DNA from: Rhodobacterales bacterium
Lineage (GTDB): Bacteria; Pseudomonadota; Alphaproteobacteria; Rhodobacterales; Rhodobacteraceae
DNA length: 32,584 bases
Assembly (NCBI GenBank): GCA_030950105.1
Contig: JAUZRV010000010.1
Coordinates: 1-32,584, forward strand
Reading direction: 5' to 3'
In this document: one piece after another, positions 16,266-24,625 of the stretch
How positions within the stretch are numbered: the stretch's first letter is position 1
Layout of the letters: every line of letters starts with the position of its first letter
The notes under the pieces: generated by a model
Databases searched by the model: none
What the model was told of the DNA's origin: nothing
What the model saw: the letters and a program-made list of their open reading frames with translations, nothing else
Made by a program: the position numbers and the translations under genes

Positions 16266-17264
16266 ATGACACTTAAAGTAGCAATCAACGGTTTTGGACG
16301 CATCGGGCGCAGCACATTGCGTCTTATCGAAGAATCATATGACGGGCGCATCGAAGTTGTCGCACTGAATGCTTCGGGCACGATTGAACAGAATACCCAT
16401 TTGTTGAAATTCGATTCGGTGCATGGCCGGTTCAACAAGCAACTCGGGTCTGATGGTTCCAACATGTTGATAGACGGGCGCGCGATAAAAATGTCCAGCG
16501 TGCGCAATCTGGAAGAACTGGATTGGGATGGCGTTGATCTGGTGATCGAATGTACCGGCGCGTTTAACAGCAAAGAAGCAGCGAGCGAGCACCTTAATCG
16601 CGGTGCCAAACGGGTGCTGCTGTCTGCACCGGGTAAAAACGCCGATCAAACCGTTGTTTACGGGGTGAACCATGATGTCATCACCGAAAAAGACGTGGTG
16701 ATTTCTGCGGCGTCTTGCACAACCAATTGCCTTGCTCCGGTGGCGATGGTGATGCGCAATGCGGTTGGTATCGAAAAGGGTTTCATGACCACCATTCACG
16801 CCTATACCGGCGATCAACCCACATTGGACCGCCGCCACAAAGACCCGTATCGTGGTCGCGCCGCGGCGATGTCGATGATCCCGACCACCACAGGCGCTGC
16901 CAAGGCCGTTGGTCTGGTGCTGCCGGATCTTCTGGGCAAACTTGATGGTTCCGCGATCCGCGTGCCAACCCCGAATGTATCTGTGGTTGATTTGAAATTC
17001 ATCTCGTCGGGCGAAACAACAGCCGCAGAAATCAACAAAGCGGTTCTTCAGGCGGCCAGCGGCCCGTTGATGGGCGTTCTCGCCTATGACGAAGAAGCCA
17101 AGGTTTCGATTGATTATAACCACACCGAAACCGCATCGAATTTCGCCGGTCAACAAACCCGTGTTGATGGCAATCTGGTGCGGGTGTTGAGCTGGTATGA
17201 CAACGAATGGGGCTTTACCAACCAGATGTTGCGCACGGCGGTGGTTATCGGGGAAACGCTGTAA
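16266..17264 (+). CDS. gap: Type I glyceraldehyde-3-phosphate dehydrogenase, likely NADP(H)-tolerant
   Basis: This 332-residue enzyme interconverts 1,3-bisphosphoglycerate and glyceraldehyde-3-phosphate. Its Rossmann motif is GFGRIGR (9-15), the catalytic cysteine is C151 (SAASCTTNC) and the paired histidine is H178. NAD-specific enzymes usually carry Asp at the end of the second strand (VAVND); here it reads ALNAS, with Ala36. The NAD-type Leu-Pro pair before HKD is replaced by Arg-Arg (LDRRHKD). These changes resemble NADP-using anabolic forms such as Bacillus GapB. It sits where cbbG is found in form II operons. The stop overlaps the pgk start (TAATG). Confidence 0.94.
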   Translation: MTLKVAINGFGRIGRSTLRLIEESYDGRIEVVALNASGTIEQNTHLLKFDSVHGRFNKQLGSDGSNMLIDGRAIKMSSVRNLEELDWDGVDLVIECTGAFNSKEAASEHLNRGAKRVLLSAPGKNADQTVVYGVNHDVITEKDVVISAASCTTNCLAPVAMVMRNAVGIEKGFMTTIHAYTGDQPTLDRRHKDPYRGRAAAMSMIPTTTGAAKAVGLVLPDLLGKLDGSAIRVPTPNVSVVDLKFISSGETTAAEINKAVLQAASGPLMGVLAYDEEAKVSIDYNHTETASNFAGQQTRVDGNLVRVLSWYDNEWGFTNQMLRTAVVIGETL

Positions 17265-18463
17265 TGGCGTTGCGGTCTATCACTTCCATTGATCTGGCCG
17301 GAAAACGGTTGGTCATTCGCGCCGATTTGAACGCGCCTTGCAAGGACGGGGTGGTGACCGATGCGACGCGGATTGACCGTTTCGCCGCCGGTTTGAAAAC
17401 ACTGTTGGCGGCTGGTGCAAGCGCGGTTGTTCTATCGCATTTTGGCCGCCCCAAGGGGCAAGTGGTGCCGGAAATGTCGCTGCGCCCGATTGCGGCGGCA
17501 TTGGGCAAGGCGCTGGGCACAGATGTTGCCTTTGCAGATGACTGCACCGGGGACGAGGTGCAATCTATGGCCGCAGGTTTGCAGGGTGGGCAGGTTATGC
17601 TCGCTGAAAACCTGCGGTTTCATCCCGGTGAATCCGCCAATGATGCGGATTTTGCTGCGGAACTGGCCCGTCTTGGCGATACCTATGTGAACGATGCATT
17701 TTCTTGTGCGCACCGTGCGCATGCGTCAACTGCGGCGATTGCCGGTTTGCTGCCTGCCTATGCCGGCCCGATGATGTCCGAAGAAGTCGGCGCATTGACG
17801 GCCGCGTTGGAAGCCCCCAAAAGTCCGGCGGTTGCCCTTGTCGGTGGTGCCAAGGTCAGTTCAAAAATCGATGTGTTGAAAAATCTTGTGGCCAAAGTGG
17901 ACGCGGTGATTATCGGCGGCGGCATGGCCAATACGTTTTTCTATGCCGACGGCCATAACATCGGGAAATCCCTGTGTGAGACCGATCAGGTCGAAACCGT
18001 GAAAGAAATTCAGGCCTTGGCCAAATCCGCAAATTGCGAATTGGTTTTGCCAATCGACATTGTTCACGCGCTCGAGTTTGCCGATAATGCAGCGGCGACC
18101 ACCGCAGATGTGGATGCCTGCCCCGATGATGCGATGATCCTTGATGCCGGTCCGAAATCTATCGAACGGTTCAACGCGGTGATGGCAGATGCAAAAACCA
18201 TCCTGTGGAACGGCCCGTTGGGTGCGTTTGAAATCCGCCCGTTTGGCATTGCAACATTTGCCGTAGCGCAAAAAGTGGCGGAATTGACCAAAGCGGGCGG
18301 CGTGACATCGGTTGCGGGTGGCGGCGATACGGTTGCGGCCCTCAATATGGCTGGTGTAGGCAGTGACTTTACCTATGTGTCGTCGGCTGGCGGCGCATTT
18401 CTGGAATGGATTGAAGGCAAGGAATTGCCGGGCATTGCCGCGCTGACGCGCGCAGCGTCTTGA
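17264..18463 (+). CDS. pgk: Phosphoglycerate kinase
   Basis: This 399-residue enzyme phosphorylates 3-phosphoglycerate with ATP, directly ahead of the GAPDH step. Recognisable are RADLNAPCKDG (19-29), SHFGRPKG, the N-domain ENLRFHPGE, DAFSCAHRAHAS, the hinge-side GGAKVSSKIDVL, and the C-terminal nucleotide loop GGGDTVAAL. The start at 17264 overlaps the gap stop; a longer in-frame ATG at 17207 lies inside gap and is unlikely. pgk is not part of the Rhodobacter form II cbb operon, so its placement here is an addition to that order. An RBS for fba follows its stop within 18 bp. Confidence 0.95.
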   Translation: MALRSITSIDLAGKRLVIRADLNAPCKDGVVTDATRIDRFAAGLKTLLAAGASAVVLSHFGRPKGQVVPEMSLRPIAAALGKALGTDVAFADDCTGDEVQSMAAGLQGGQVMLAENLRFHPGESANDADFAAELARLGDTYVNDAFSCAHRAHASTAAIAGLLPAYAGPMMSEEVGALTAALEAPKSPAVALVGGAKVSSKIDVLKNLVAKVDAVIIGGGMANTFFYADGHNIGKSLCETDQVETVKEIQALAKSANCELVLPIDIVHALEFADNAAATTADVDACPDDAMILDAGPKSIERFNAVMADAKTILWNGPLGAFEIRPFGIATFAVAQKVAELTKAGGVTSVAGGGDTVAALNMAGVGSDFTYVSSAGGAFLEWIEGKELPGIAALTRAAS

Positions 18464-18481
18464 TTTAAGGAGACTAAAACA

Positions 18482-19546
18482 ATGGCATTGATTACCCTTC
18501 GGCAATTGCTGGATCACGCGGCGGAAAATAACTATGGCGTGCCCGCGTTCAACATCAACAACATGGAACAGGGTCTTGCGATCATGGAGGCCGCCAAGAA
18601 AGTCGATGCGCCGGTGATCATGCAGGCATCACGTGGCGCACGGTCCTATGCCGGCGATATCATGCTGCGCCATATGATTCAGGCGCTGGCCGAAATGTAT
18701 CCGCAAATCCCGATTTGTATGCATCAGGACCACGGCAACAACGAACAAACCTGTTCAAGCGCGATCCGTCACGGATTCACCTCGGTGATGATGGACGGCT
18801 CGTTAGAGGCCGATATGAAAACCCCGGCGTCGTATGAATATAACGTTGAAATCACCGAACGCGTATCGCGTATGGCCCATTGGGTTGGCGCCTCTGTCGA
18901 AGGTGAATTGGGCGTATTGGGGTCGTTGGAAACCGGCGAAGCCGCAAAAGAAGACGGGTCTGGGGCCGAGGGCAAATTGTCGATGGATCAATTGTTGACC
19001 GATCCCGACGAGGCGCTTGATTTTGTGCGTAAAACCAAAGTTGACGCGCTGGCGATTGCCTGCGGCACCTCGCACGGCGCCTACAAATTTTCGAGTAAAC
19101 CAACGGGTGACACATTGGCAATTAGCCAAATCGAGGCCATCCATGCCAAGATCCCGAATGTTCATCTTGTGATGCACGGGTCGTCCTCTGTTCCGCAATA
19201 TTTGCAGGACCAGATCAACGAATTTGGCGGTGACATGGCACAGACCTATGGTGTGCCGGTGGAAGAAATCGAAAAAGGCATCAAATCAGGGGTTCGCAAG
19301 GTCAATATCGACACCGATTGCCGCATGGCGATGACCGCGCAATTCCGCAAAATTGCCACGCAGGACCCAAGCCAGTTCGACCCGCGCAAGTTCCTTATTC
19401 CCGCGATGAACGCGATGGAAGAACTGTGCCTTGACCGGTTTGAACGTTTTGGCACCGCGGGTAATGCCCATAAAATCGAAGTGATCGACATTGACGATAT
19501 GGCCAAACGCTATGCCGACGGGTCGCTTGATACGCAGCTTGGTTGA
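18482..19546 (+). CDS. fba: Class II fructose-bisphosphate aldolase, Calvin-cycle subtype
   Basis: This 354-residue zinc-dependent aldolase joins glyceraldehyde-3-phosphate or erythrose-4-phosphate to DHAP. That gives fructose-1,6- or sedoheptulose-1,7-bisphosphate. The metal/active-site motif MHQDHGNN (80-87) is present, with TSVMMDGSL, a glycine-rich VEGELGVLG and [10 protein letters not shown] carrying a zinc histidine. The length and the [11 protein letters not shown] to LDRFERFG tail match the CbbA-type subfamily. AAGGAG lies nine bases before the ATG. In form II operons cbbM follows this gene; here a 75-bp spacer with a strong hairpin follows and then rpe. Confidence 0.95.
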   Translation: MALITLRQLLDHAAENNYGVPAFNINNMEQGLAIMEAAKKVDAPVIMQASRGARSYAGDIMLRHMIQALAEMYPQIPICMHQDHGNNEQTCSSAIRHGFTSVMMDGSLEADMKTPASYEYNVEITERVSRMAHWVGASVEGELGVLGSLETGEAAKEDGSGAEGKLSMDQLLTDPDEALDFVRKTKVDALAIACGTSHGAYKFSSKPTGDTLAISQIEAIHAKIPNVHLVMHGSSSVPQYLQDQINEFGGDMAQTYGVPVEEIEKGIKSGVRKVNIDTDCRMAMTAQFRKIATQDPSQFDPRKFLIPAMNAMEELCLDRFERFGTAGNAHKIEVIDIDDMAKRYADGSLDTQLG

Positions 19547-19570
19547 TTCAAACGATCAATAAAAACAACC

Positions 19571-19594
19571 GGCGCGCGGCCTGTTTCGCGCGCC
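19571..19594. other. GC hairpin between fba and rpe
   Basis: GGCGCGCG (19571-19578) and CGCGCGCC (19587-19594) make a perfect 8-bp stem with an 8-base loop. There is no T-run, so it is not a standard terminator. It may stabilise or process the mRNA at the point where cbbM sits in related operons. Confidence 0.6.
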
Positions 19595-19621
19595 ACGTTC
19601 ATACCCAACCGGAGAACCGCC

Positions 19622-20311
19622 ATGTCATTTGATCGTAAAATCAAAATTGCCCCGTCTATCCTGTCTGCCGATTTCGCCAACTTTGGTCAGGAAATTCAGG
19701 CGATTGAATCCGAGGGGTGTGATTGGGTGCATGTCGATGTGATGGACGGGCATTTTGTGCCGAACCTGACGTTTGGGCCGCCGCTGTTGTCGGCGATCCG
19801 CCCGCACATCAAAACCGTGATGGATGTGCATTTGATGATCTCGCCGGTGGATCAATATATCGAGGCCTACGCCGCCGCCGGTTCCGACGTGATCACCGCG
19901 CATATCGAAGCCGGCGATCATACTCACCGCACGTTGCAGGCGATCCGCAACACCGGTGCCAAGGCCGGTCTTGCGCTTAATCCGGGCACGGGTCTTGATG
20001 ATGTGGAATATCTTATTGATATGGTCGATCTGTTTTGTGTGATGACCGTAAACCCCGGTTTTGGTGGCCAGAAATTCATCCATAGCCAAATTGACAAAGT
20101 CAAAAAATTACGTGCGATGATTGGTGACCGTCCGATCCATATTGAAATTGATGGCGGGATCACCCCCGAAACCGCGCCTTTGATGGCCGCAGCGGGTGCC
20201 GATGTTCTGGTCGCAGGATCGGCCGTATTCAAGGGTGGCAGTGTGTCAAACCCCGCACCATATGGCGAAAATATCCGTGCCATTCGCGCGGCTGCCGAGG
20301 CGGCACAATAA
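19622..20311 (+). CDS. rpe: Ribulose-phosphate 3-epimerase
   Basis: This 229-residue TIM-barrel enzyme converts xylulose-5-phosphate to ribulose-5-phosphate, the substrate of phosphoribulokinase. Family motifs are APSILSADFANFG (10-22), HVDVMDGHFVPN (38-49), DVHLMI (68-73), VNPGFGGQKFI and EIDGGI. Metal-site residues H38, D40 and H70 are present. It corresponds to cbbE. GGAG lies eight bases before the ATG. The spacer to the next gene (67 bp) contains a small hairpin. Confidence 0.95.
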   Translation: MSFDRKIKIAPSILSADFANFGQEIQAIESEGCDWVHVDVMDGHFVPNLTFGPPLLSAIRPHIKTVMDVHLMISPVDQYIEAYAAAGSDVITAHIEAGDHTHRTLQAIRNTGAKAGLALNPGTGLDDVEYLIDMVDLFCVMTVNPGFGGQKFIHSQIDKVKKLRAMIGDRPIHIEIDGGITPETAPLMAAAGADVLVAGSAVFKGGSVSNPAPYGENIRAIRAAAEAAQ

Positions 20312-20333
20312 GGGGTAAACCAACGCTCGATCT

Positions 20334-20353
20334 GGCCTTTGTGCGAAAAGGCC
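20334..20353. other. Small hairpin between rpe and the peroxiredoxin-like gene
   Basis: GGCCTTT (20334-20340) pairs perfectly with AAAGGCC (20347-20353) across a 6-base loop. No run of T follows, only GACAAAA. It could modulate expression of the three downstream genes relative to rpe. Confidence 0.4.
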
Positions 20354-20378
20354 GACAAAATAGAACAGGAGAGTAACG

Positions 20379-20924
20379 ATGGCGGCAATTCCACCCGTTT
20401 GTGATTTTGGCTGGCAAGCACCGGATTTTTCCCTGCCTGCCACCGATGGCAAAACCTATAATTTTGCGGATGCGGCGGGGCCAAATGGCACGCTTGTCAT
20501 GTTTATCTGCAACCATTGCCCCTATGTGTTGGCGGTGCTTGACCGGATTATCCGCGATGCTAATGAGCTGGCTGAATTGGGTATCGGCGTTGTGGCGATT
20601 AGTTCGAACGATGTTGCAGCCTACCCGCAGGACAGTTTTGAAAACATGGCCAAGATGGGTCTGCCGTTCCCCTATCTCTATGATGAAACCCAAGACGTGG
20701 CACGCGCGTATGATGCGGTTTGCACACCGGATTTTTATGGGTTTAACAGCGACGGAAAATTGCAATATCGTGGCCGGCTTGATGCGTCGACCAAATCCGC
20801 AGGGCCGGATGATCTGCGCCGGGACTTGTTTGAAGCCATGAAAATGGTTGCCGAGACCGGAAACGGGCCGCGCGACCAAATTGCCTCGATGGGCTGTTCA
20901 ATCAAATGGAAAGACGCAACATGA
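20379..20924 (+). CDS. Thioredoxin-fold, peroxiredoxin-like protein
   Basis: This 181-residue cytosolic protein has the AhpC/TSA-like thioredoxin fold. It opens with GWQAPDFSLPATDG and carries a C-x-x-C pair at C44-C47 (CNHCPYV). A C-terminal half contains YDAVCTPDFYGFNSDGKLQY, with a third cysteine. This matches the small peroxiredoxin-like thioredoxin family often simply annotated thioredoxin family protein. No signal peptide is seen. AGGAG lies nine bases before the ATG. Its stop overlaps the gph start (ATGA), so it is truly inside the Calvin operon. A redox-regulatory or antioxidant role for Calvin enzymes is possible but is inference. Confidence 0.85.
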   Translation: MAAIPPVCDFGWQAPDFSLPATDGKTYNFADAAGPNGTLVMFICNHCPYVLAVLDRIIRDANELAELGIGVVAISSNDVAAYPQDSFENMAKMGLPFPYLYDETQDVARAYDAVCTPDFYGFNSDGKLQYRGRLDASTKSAGPDDLRRDLFEAMKMVAETGNGPRDQIASMGCSIKWKDAT

Positions 20925-21580
20925 AAACCATAATATTTGATCTCGACGGCACGTTGATCCACTCCGCGCCCGACCTGCATGCCAGCGCTAATAAAATGCT
21001 GGCCGATGAAGGCCACGCGCCGGTTTCGCTTGACCTTATTACCTCGTTCATCGGCAATGGCGTGCCGCGTTTGGTTGAATTGGTGATCGGGCACTGCGGT
21101 CTTGATATGGCCGATCACGACCGTCTGGTGGCGTCTTATTTGGCACATTATGATGCCGGCCCTGTTGATTTGACCGAACTATATCCGAATTTGGAGGCCG
21201 CGTTGATCGACCTGAAGGCGGCGGGATATACGTTGGGCGTGTGCACCAACAAACCCGAAGCACCGGCGCGTCAGATCCTTGATCTTCTTGATCTGACGCA
21301 ATATTTTGACGTGGTCATTGGCGGCGATGCATTGCCCGTGAAAAAACCCGACCCGGCCCCGTTGAACAAGGCGTTCGCCGATGTTGACGCGAGTGAAAAA
21401 CTCTATGTCGGGGATAGCGAAGTGGATGCCGAAACCGCCCGTGCGGCGGGAATTGATTTCGCGTTGTTTACCGAAGGGTATCGCAAAACACCGATTGCAA
21501 ACATGCCGCATAAATACAGTTTCTCCGACTTTTCCCAATTTGGTGCGATTGTAGAAACCGCGTTTTCTGGCGGATCCTGA
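20921..21580 (+). CDS. gph: Phosphoglycolate phosphatase
   Basis: This 219-residue HAD-superfamily phosphatase has the nucleophile motif FDLDGTL (D7, D9), CTNKPE as motif II, a lysine in KKPDPAP and VGDSEVD as the acidic motif. It hydrolyses 2-phosphoglycolate, the product of RuBisCO oxygenation. It corresponds to cbbZ, which precedes cbbY in Rhodobacter form II operons. The start at 20921 gives a 4-bp overlap with the preceding gene; the alternative at 20906 adds five residues only. Other HAD substrates cannot be excluded. Confidence 0.9.
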   Translation: MKTIIFDLDGTLIHSAPDLHASANKMLADEGHAPVSLDLITSFIGNGVPRLVELVIGHCGLDMADHDRLVASYLAHYDAGPVDLTELYPNLEAALIDLKAAGYTLGVCTNKPEAPARQILDLLDLTQYFDVVIGGDALPVKKPDPAPLNKAFADVDASEKLYVGDSEVDAETARAAGIDFALFTEGYRKTPIANMPHKYSFSDFSQFGAIVETAFSGGS

Positions 21581-22267
21581 ATGTCTTTGCGCGCGCTTAT
21601 ATTCGATGTTGATGGCACCTTGGCAGAAACCGAGGAGGCGCATCGTGCGGCCTTTAACCAGATTTTTGCACAATGGGATCTGGGCTGGAACTGGTCGGTT
21701 GATGATTACCGGACCCTGTTGAAAACCACTGGCGGCAAAGAACGGATGCGGGCGCATCAGGCGACGTTGCCTGTGGGCGAGCGCCGTTTATCGGACGAAG
21801 AAATCGCCAGTCTGCACAAGGAAAAAACCGCCGCTTATGCTGCTATCCTTGGGCGGGGTGACCTTGAATTGCGGCCGGGTGTGGCGGAGTTGATTGATGC
21901 GGGACGCAAGGCCGGTTTGAAACTCGCGGTGGCGACAACGACCAACACGCCAAATGTCGAGGCGTTATGCCAATGTTGTTGGGGCGTTTCGGCGCTTGAA
22001 ATATTCGATCATGTTGCCGCAGGTGACATGGTGGACAACAAAAAACCGGCGCCAGATGTGTTTTTGCTGGCGCTTGAACAGCTTGGCTTGCCCCCAGAGG
22101 ATTGCATCGGATTTGAAGACAGCCGCAATGGGGTTTTGTCGGCCAAAGGGGCGGGCTTGCGGGTTCTTGTGACGCCTTCGGCCTATACCGATACGGATAA
22201 TTTCGATGATGCGGATTGGGTTATTCCCGATCTTACACGGGCAAATCTTCCGCCTGAATTGGCGTAA
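21581..22267 (+). CDS. cbbY: CbbY-family HAD phosphatase (xylulose-1,5-bisphosphate phosphatase)
   Basis: This 228-residue HAD enzyme has FDVDGTLAETEEAHRAAFN (D9, D11), the CbbY-type TTGGKER block, ATTTNTPNVEAL, a KKPAPD lysine and FEDSRNG. The match to Rhodobacter CbbY is close by eye. CbbY removes xylulose-1,5-bisphosphate, a potent RuBisCO inhibitor made by RuBisCO misfire. It directly abuts gph, with no base between stop and start, and ends the operon. Its retention implies a RuBisCO somewhere in the cell now or recently. No clear terminator is visible after it. Confidence 0.92.
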   Translation: MSLRALIFDVDGTLAETEEAHRAAFNQIFAQWDLGWNWSVDDYRTLLKTTGGKERMRAHQATLPVGERRLSDEEIASLHKEKTAAYAAILGRGDLELRPGVAELIDAGRKAGLKLAVATTTNTPNVEALCQCCWGVSALEIFDHVAAGDMVDNKKPAPDVFLLALEQLGLPPEDCIGFEDSRNGVLSAKGAGLRVLVTPSAYTDTDNFDDADWVIPDLTRANLPPELA

Positions 22268-22370
22268 GGCGTGCGAACTCTGCTGAATTGTTGCAAAATC
22301 GCACTAGCCGGAGATAGCGCCGCCCTATAAAAAGGTGAGGCGCTGGGGGGCGTTATGTCAGGGATGACCG

Positions 22371-23297
22371 ATGTCTCGTTTATTTGCCGCCTGTGCCTTT
22401 GCACTCTTTGCTTTGTTTTCCGCTTCTGTCGCTCTGGCGCAGACCGGAGATGCGCGTGTGCTTCTCGGGTATGGTCGCCTTGTTACCAACGACGCTCTTG
22501 TTGACGGTCAGGACCGTTGGCGCAGTGGTTCGGTGAGTTCAAGCCGGATTCGCGGATTTGCGTGGCAAGGACACCTGCCCGAGGCGTTTGGCGACATCAT
22601 TGAATACCGTTTGATGGCCGAAACGATTGCCCCGGCAAATTTGGCGCGCCCCGCCGCGGGGGACCGCCCCTATTCTGGCGCATGGTCCCTTGGTGCCCAT
22701 AGCTATTTTCAACGCCGCGGGTTTGAATTTGCGGTTGGCGGCGACCTTGTAATGACCGGCCCGCAATCGGGAATTGGGCAATTACAGTCGATATTTCATG
22801 ATCTTATCGGTGTGCCTGTGCAATCTGCGACGGTAAAGGCCGGTCAAATTCCAAACGGTGTTCATCCGACTCTGGTGGTTGAAAGTGGCCGCACATTCGA
22901 CATTGGCGGGCAGGCGAGCGTGCGGCCCTTTCTCGAGGGACGATTGGGGTCAGAAACCATTGTGCGCGCCGGTTTTGATATCAGTATAGGCCGGATCGGA
23001 CGCGGGGAACTTCTGGTGCGCGATCCGGTAACCGGGCAAAGATATCGCACAATTCAGCAACCCGATACCGGAGTATCCTTTGTTCTTGGGGCCGATATCG
23101 CAAAGGTTGCCGATAGCATTTATTTGCCCTCTGCGCGCTATTCGTTGACCCCGTCACGCCAGAGGGTGCGCGCCGGTCTGCATTGGCAGGGTGACCGCGC
23201 CAGCACGTTTTACGGGGTGACATGGCTCGGCGAGGAATTTTCCGGGCAAAGCGAAGGCCAAATTCTTGGGTCCTTGCGGCTTAACCTTGATTTCTAA
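22371..23297 (+). CDS. LpxR-like lipid A 3'-O-deacylase family outer-membrane protein
   Basis: The 308-residue product has a signal peptide (1-23, VALA) and ends in Phe, as outer-membrane barrels do. VTNDALVDGQDRWRSG (38-53) contains the Asn-Asp pair (N40, D41) of LpxR. H143 in LQSIFHDLIG is the probable catalytic histidine, and GDRPYSGAWSLG is family-typical. LpxR enzymes trim the 3'-acyloxyacyl chain of lipid A. It is separated from cbbY by 103 bp and is probably a separate unit. A TATAAA at 22326-22331 lies upstream, without a matching -35. Activity is untested; some family members may be structural only. Confidence 0.75.
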   Translation: MSRLFAACAFALFALFSASVALAQTGDARVLLGYGRLVTNDALVDGQDRWRSGSVSSSRIRGFAWQGHLPEAFGDIIEYRLMAETIAPANLARPAAGDRPYSGAWSLGAHSYFQRRGFEFAVGGDLVMTGPQSGIGQLQSIFHDLIGVPVQSATVKAGQIPNGVHPTLVVESGRTFDIGGQASVRPFLEGRLGSETIVRAGFDISIGRIGRGELLVRDPVTGQRYRTIQQPDTGVSFVLGADIAKVADSIYLPSARYSLTPSRQRVRAGLHWQGDRASTFYGVTWLGEEFSGQSEGQILGSLRLNLDF

Positions 23298-23445
23298 CAA
23301 GAATTTCCAACAAAACTGCGGCAAATCTGATCAGATATTAGAAATTCGCCAAACGGGGCTTTTCAGAACGAATCGCCTCTGTTAACCTTATTGGTAATAA
23401 ATAAGTCAAAAATGACTAAAAAAGACAGAGGCAGACATACAGGTT

Positions 23446-24534
23446 ATGAAAACGGGCTTTCGAGGCACGTTTGTCATTTCATGGTCGCAGACAGAAGTGG
23501 ACGGTTTAACAGCCGCTCCTTTACAGTCGCTTAATGTTGGGGCCGCGTGGTCCTGGCATGGGGAAGCTGTTCGGGTGGATGGTCCAGGTGAATTGCTGCG
23601 ATTGGAACAGGCAGACGGAGAAGTAGATCTTCGCCGACGGGCGGTGCGCATGGTGCATCGGCTGGTTGGGGCGGCATTGAGTGACACCAGAAGTGGCAGG
23701 GCAAGGCGCCTTTTGGCGCGGGACATTGATCCTGCCAACGAACCGCTTATGGATGGTAGCTTTGTGGTCACGGACGGTGCCCAGAGTTATACCGTGACAG
23801 TGATTGAAGTGGGCGGTAATGCCCAGCCCCTGTTGATGTTTCTCGACGGGTATCCGCCACGCAATGCCGATCTTTGGATTGTGCATCAGGCGTTGGACAA
23901 TATGATTTTCAACCCAAGAAGCCAAACCAGCGGCGGGGTGATTTGTTTCACTCCCGGCACGCGCATCCAGACACCGGATGGTCCGCGTCTTATCGAGGAA
24001 TTGCGCGAGGGGGATCGGGTTCAAACCAAAGACAACGGCGCACAGGAAATTCTGTGGGTGGGCAGTCGGCGGATGACCGGCGCGCGCCTGTTTGCGATGC
24101 CGAAATTGCGGCCAATCCGGTTTCGTCCCGGGGCATTGGGTATCGAGCGGCCGGAGGCAGAATTGCTCGTGTCCCCGGAGCACCGGATGATTGTGCGCGG
24201 GAAGATTGCGCAAACGCTGTTTAATACGCCCGAGGTTCTGGTGGCGGCCAAGGATTTGGTAAACGGGCATAGTATTGCGGTGGATGCGATCCTCAAGGAG
24301 GTGACGTATATTCATCTTATGTTGCCGGATCATCAGATCATGTGGGCCAATGGCGTTGAAACCGAGAGCTTCCATCCGGCCAATACAGCGTTGAGCACTT
24401 TGGCGGAAAATGATCGGGCGCGGCTCTTGGCGCAGAGTCCCGAGCTTGAGTATGATCCACATGGATATGGGGCCTATGCGCGGCGCAATCTGTCCGCATC
24501 GGAAGCGGCGATTTTGACCCACGAGGCGGCGTAA
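23446..24534 (+). CDS. Hint-domain (hedgehog/intein-type) protein
   Basis: This 362-residue protein has an N-terminal region of about 165 residues without recognised family. A Hint domain follows, starting at C167 (ICFTPGTRIQTPDG), with LREGDRV, VSPEHRMIVRG, a later HLMLPDHQIMWANGVETESF, and an end near 315. The intein-type C-terminal His-Asn and extein are absent, as in the many Rhodobacteraceae Hint proteins. Those can self-cleave before the cysteine; their biological role is unclear. No signal peptide is evident. The 148 bp upstream contain the perfect palindrome ATCTGATCAGAT (23325-23336) and AGTCA-AAAA-TGACT (23404-23417). The RBS is weak. Confidence 0.82.
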   Translation: MKTGFRGTFVISWSQTEVDGLTAAPLQSLNVGAAWSWHGEAVRVDGPGELLRLEQADGEVDLRRRAVRMVHRLVGAALSDTRSGRARRLLARDIDPANEPLMDGSFVVTDGAQSYTVTVIEVGGNAQPLLMFLDGYPPRNADLWIVHQALDNMIFNPRSQTSGGVICFTPGTRIQTPDGPRLIEELREGDRVQTKDNGAQEILWVGSRRMTGARLFAMPKLRPIRFRPGALGIERPEAELLVSPEHRMIVRGKIAQTLFNTPEVLVAAKDLVNGHSIAVDAILKEVTYIHLMLPDHQIMWANGVETESFHPANTALSTLAENDRARLLAQSPELEYDPHGYGAYARRNLSASEAAILTHEAA

Positions 24535-24543
24535 TTCAAAGGA

Positions 24544-24564
24544 GTGCCTTGCGGCACGCTTTAT
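24544..24564 (+). terminator. Possible terminator after the Hint-domain gene
   Basis: GTGCC (24544-24548) and GGCAC (24553-24557) form a short stem with a TTGC loop, followed by GCTTTATT. The T-run is poor, so termination may be inefficient. Confidence 0.35.
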
Positions 24565-24625
24565 TGTGATTGGTGCGGGTTGCAGGCCTTGTTTTGTTGA
24601 CTGAAACAGATGTGAAATAACTGTG

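Noticed and set aside
16335-17156. 273-codon minus-strand ORF opposite gap
   Set aside because: It is a shadow of GAPDH with no recognisable domain.
23325-23336. Perfect palindrome ATCTGATCAGAT before the Hint gene
   Set aside because: A single 12-bp dyad with no neighbour regulator; noted in the gene entry but too weak for a separate claim.
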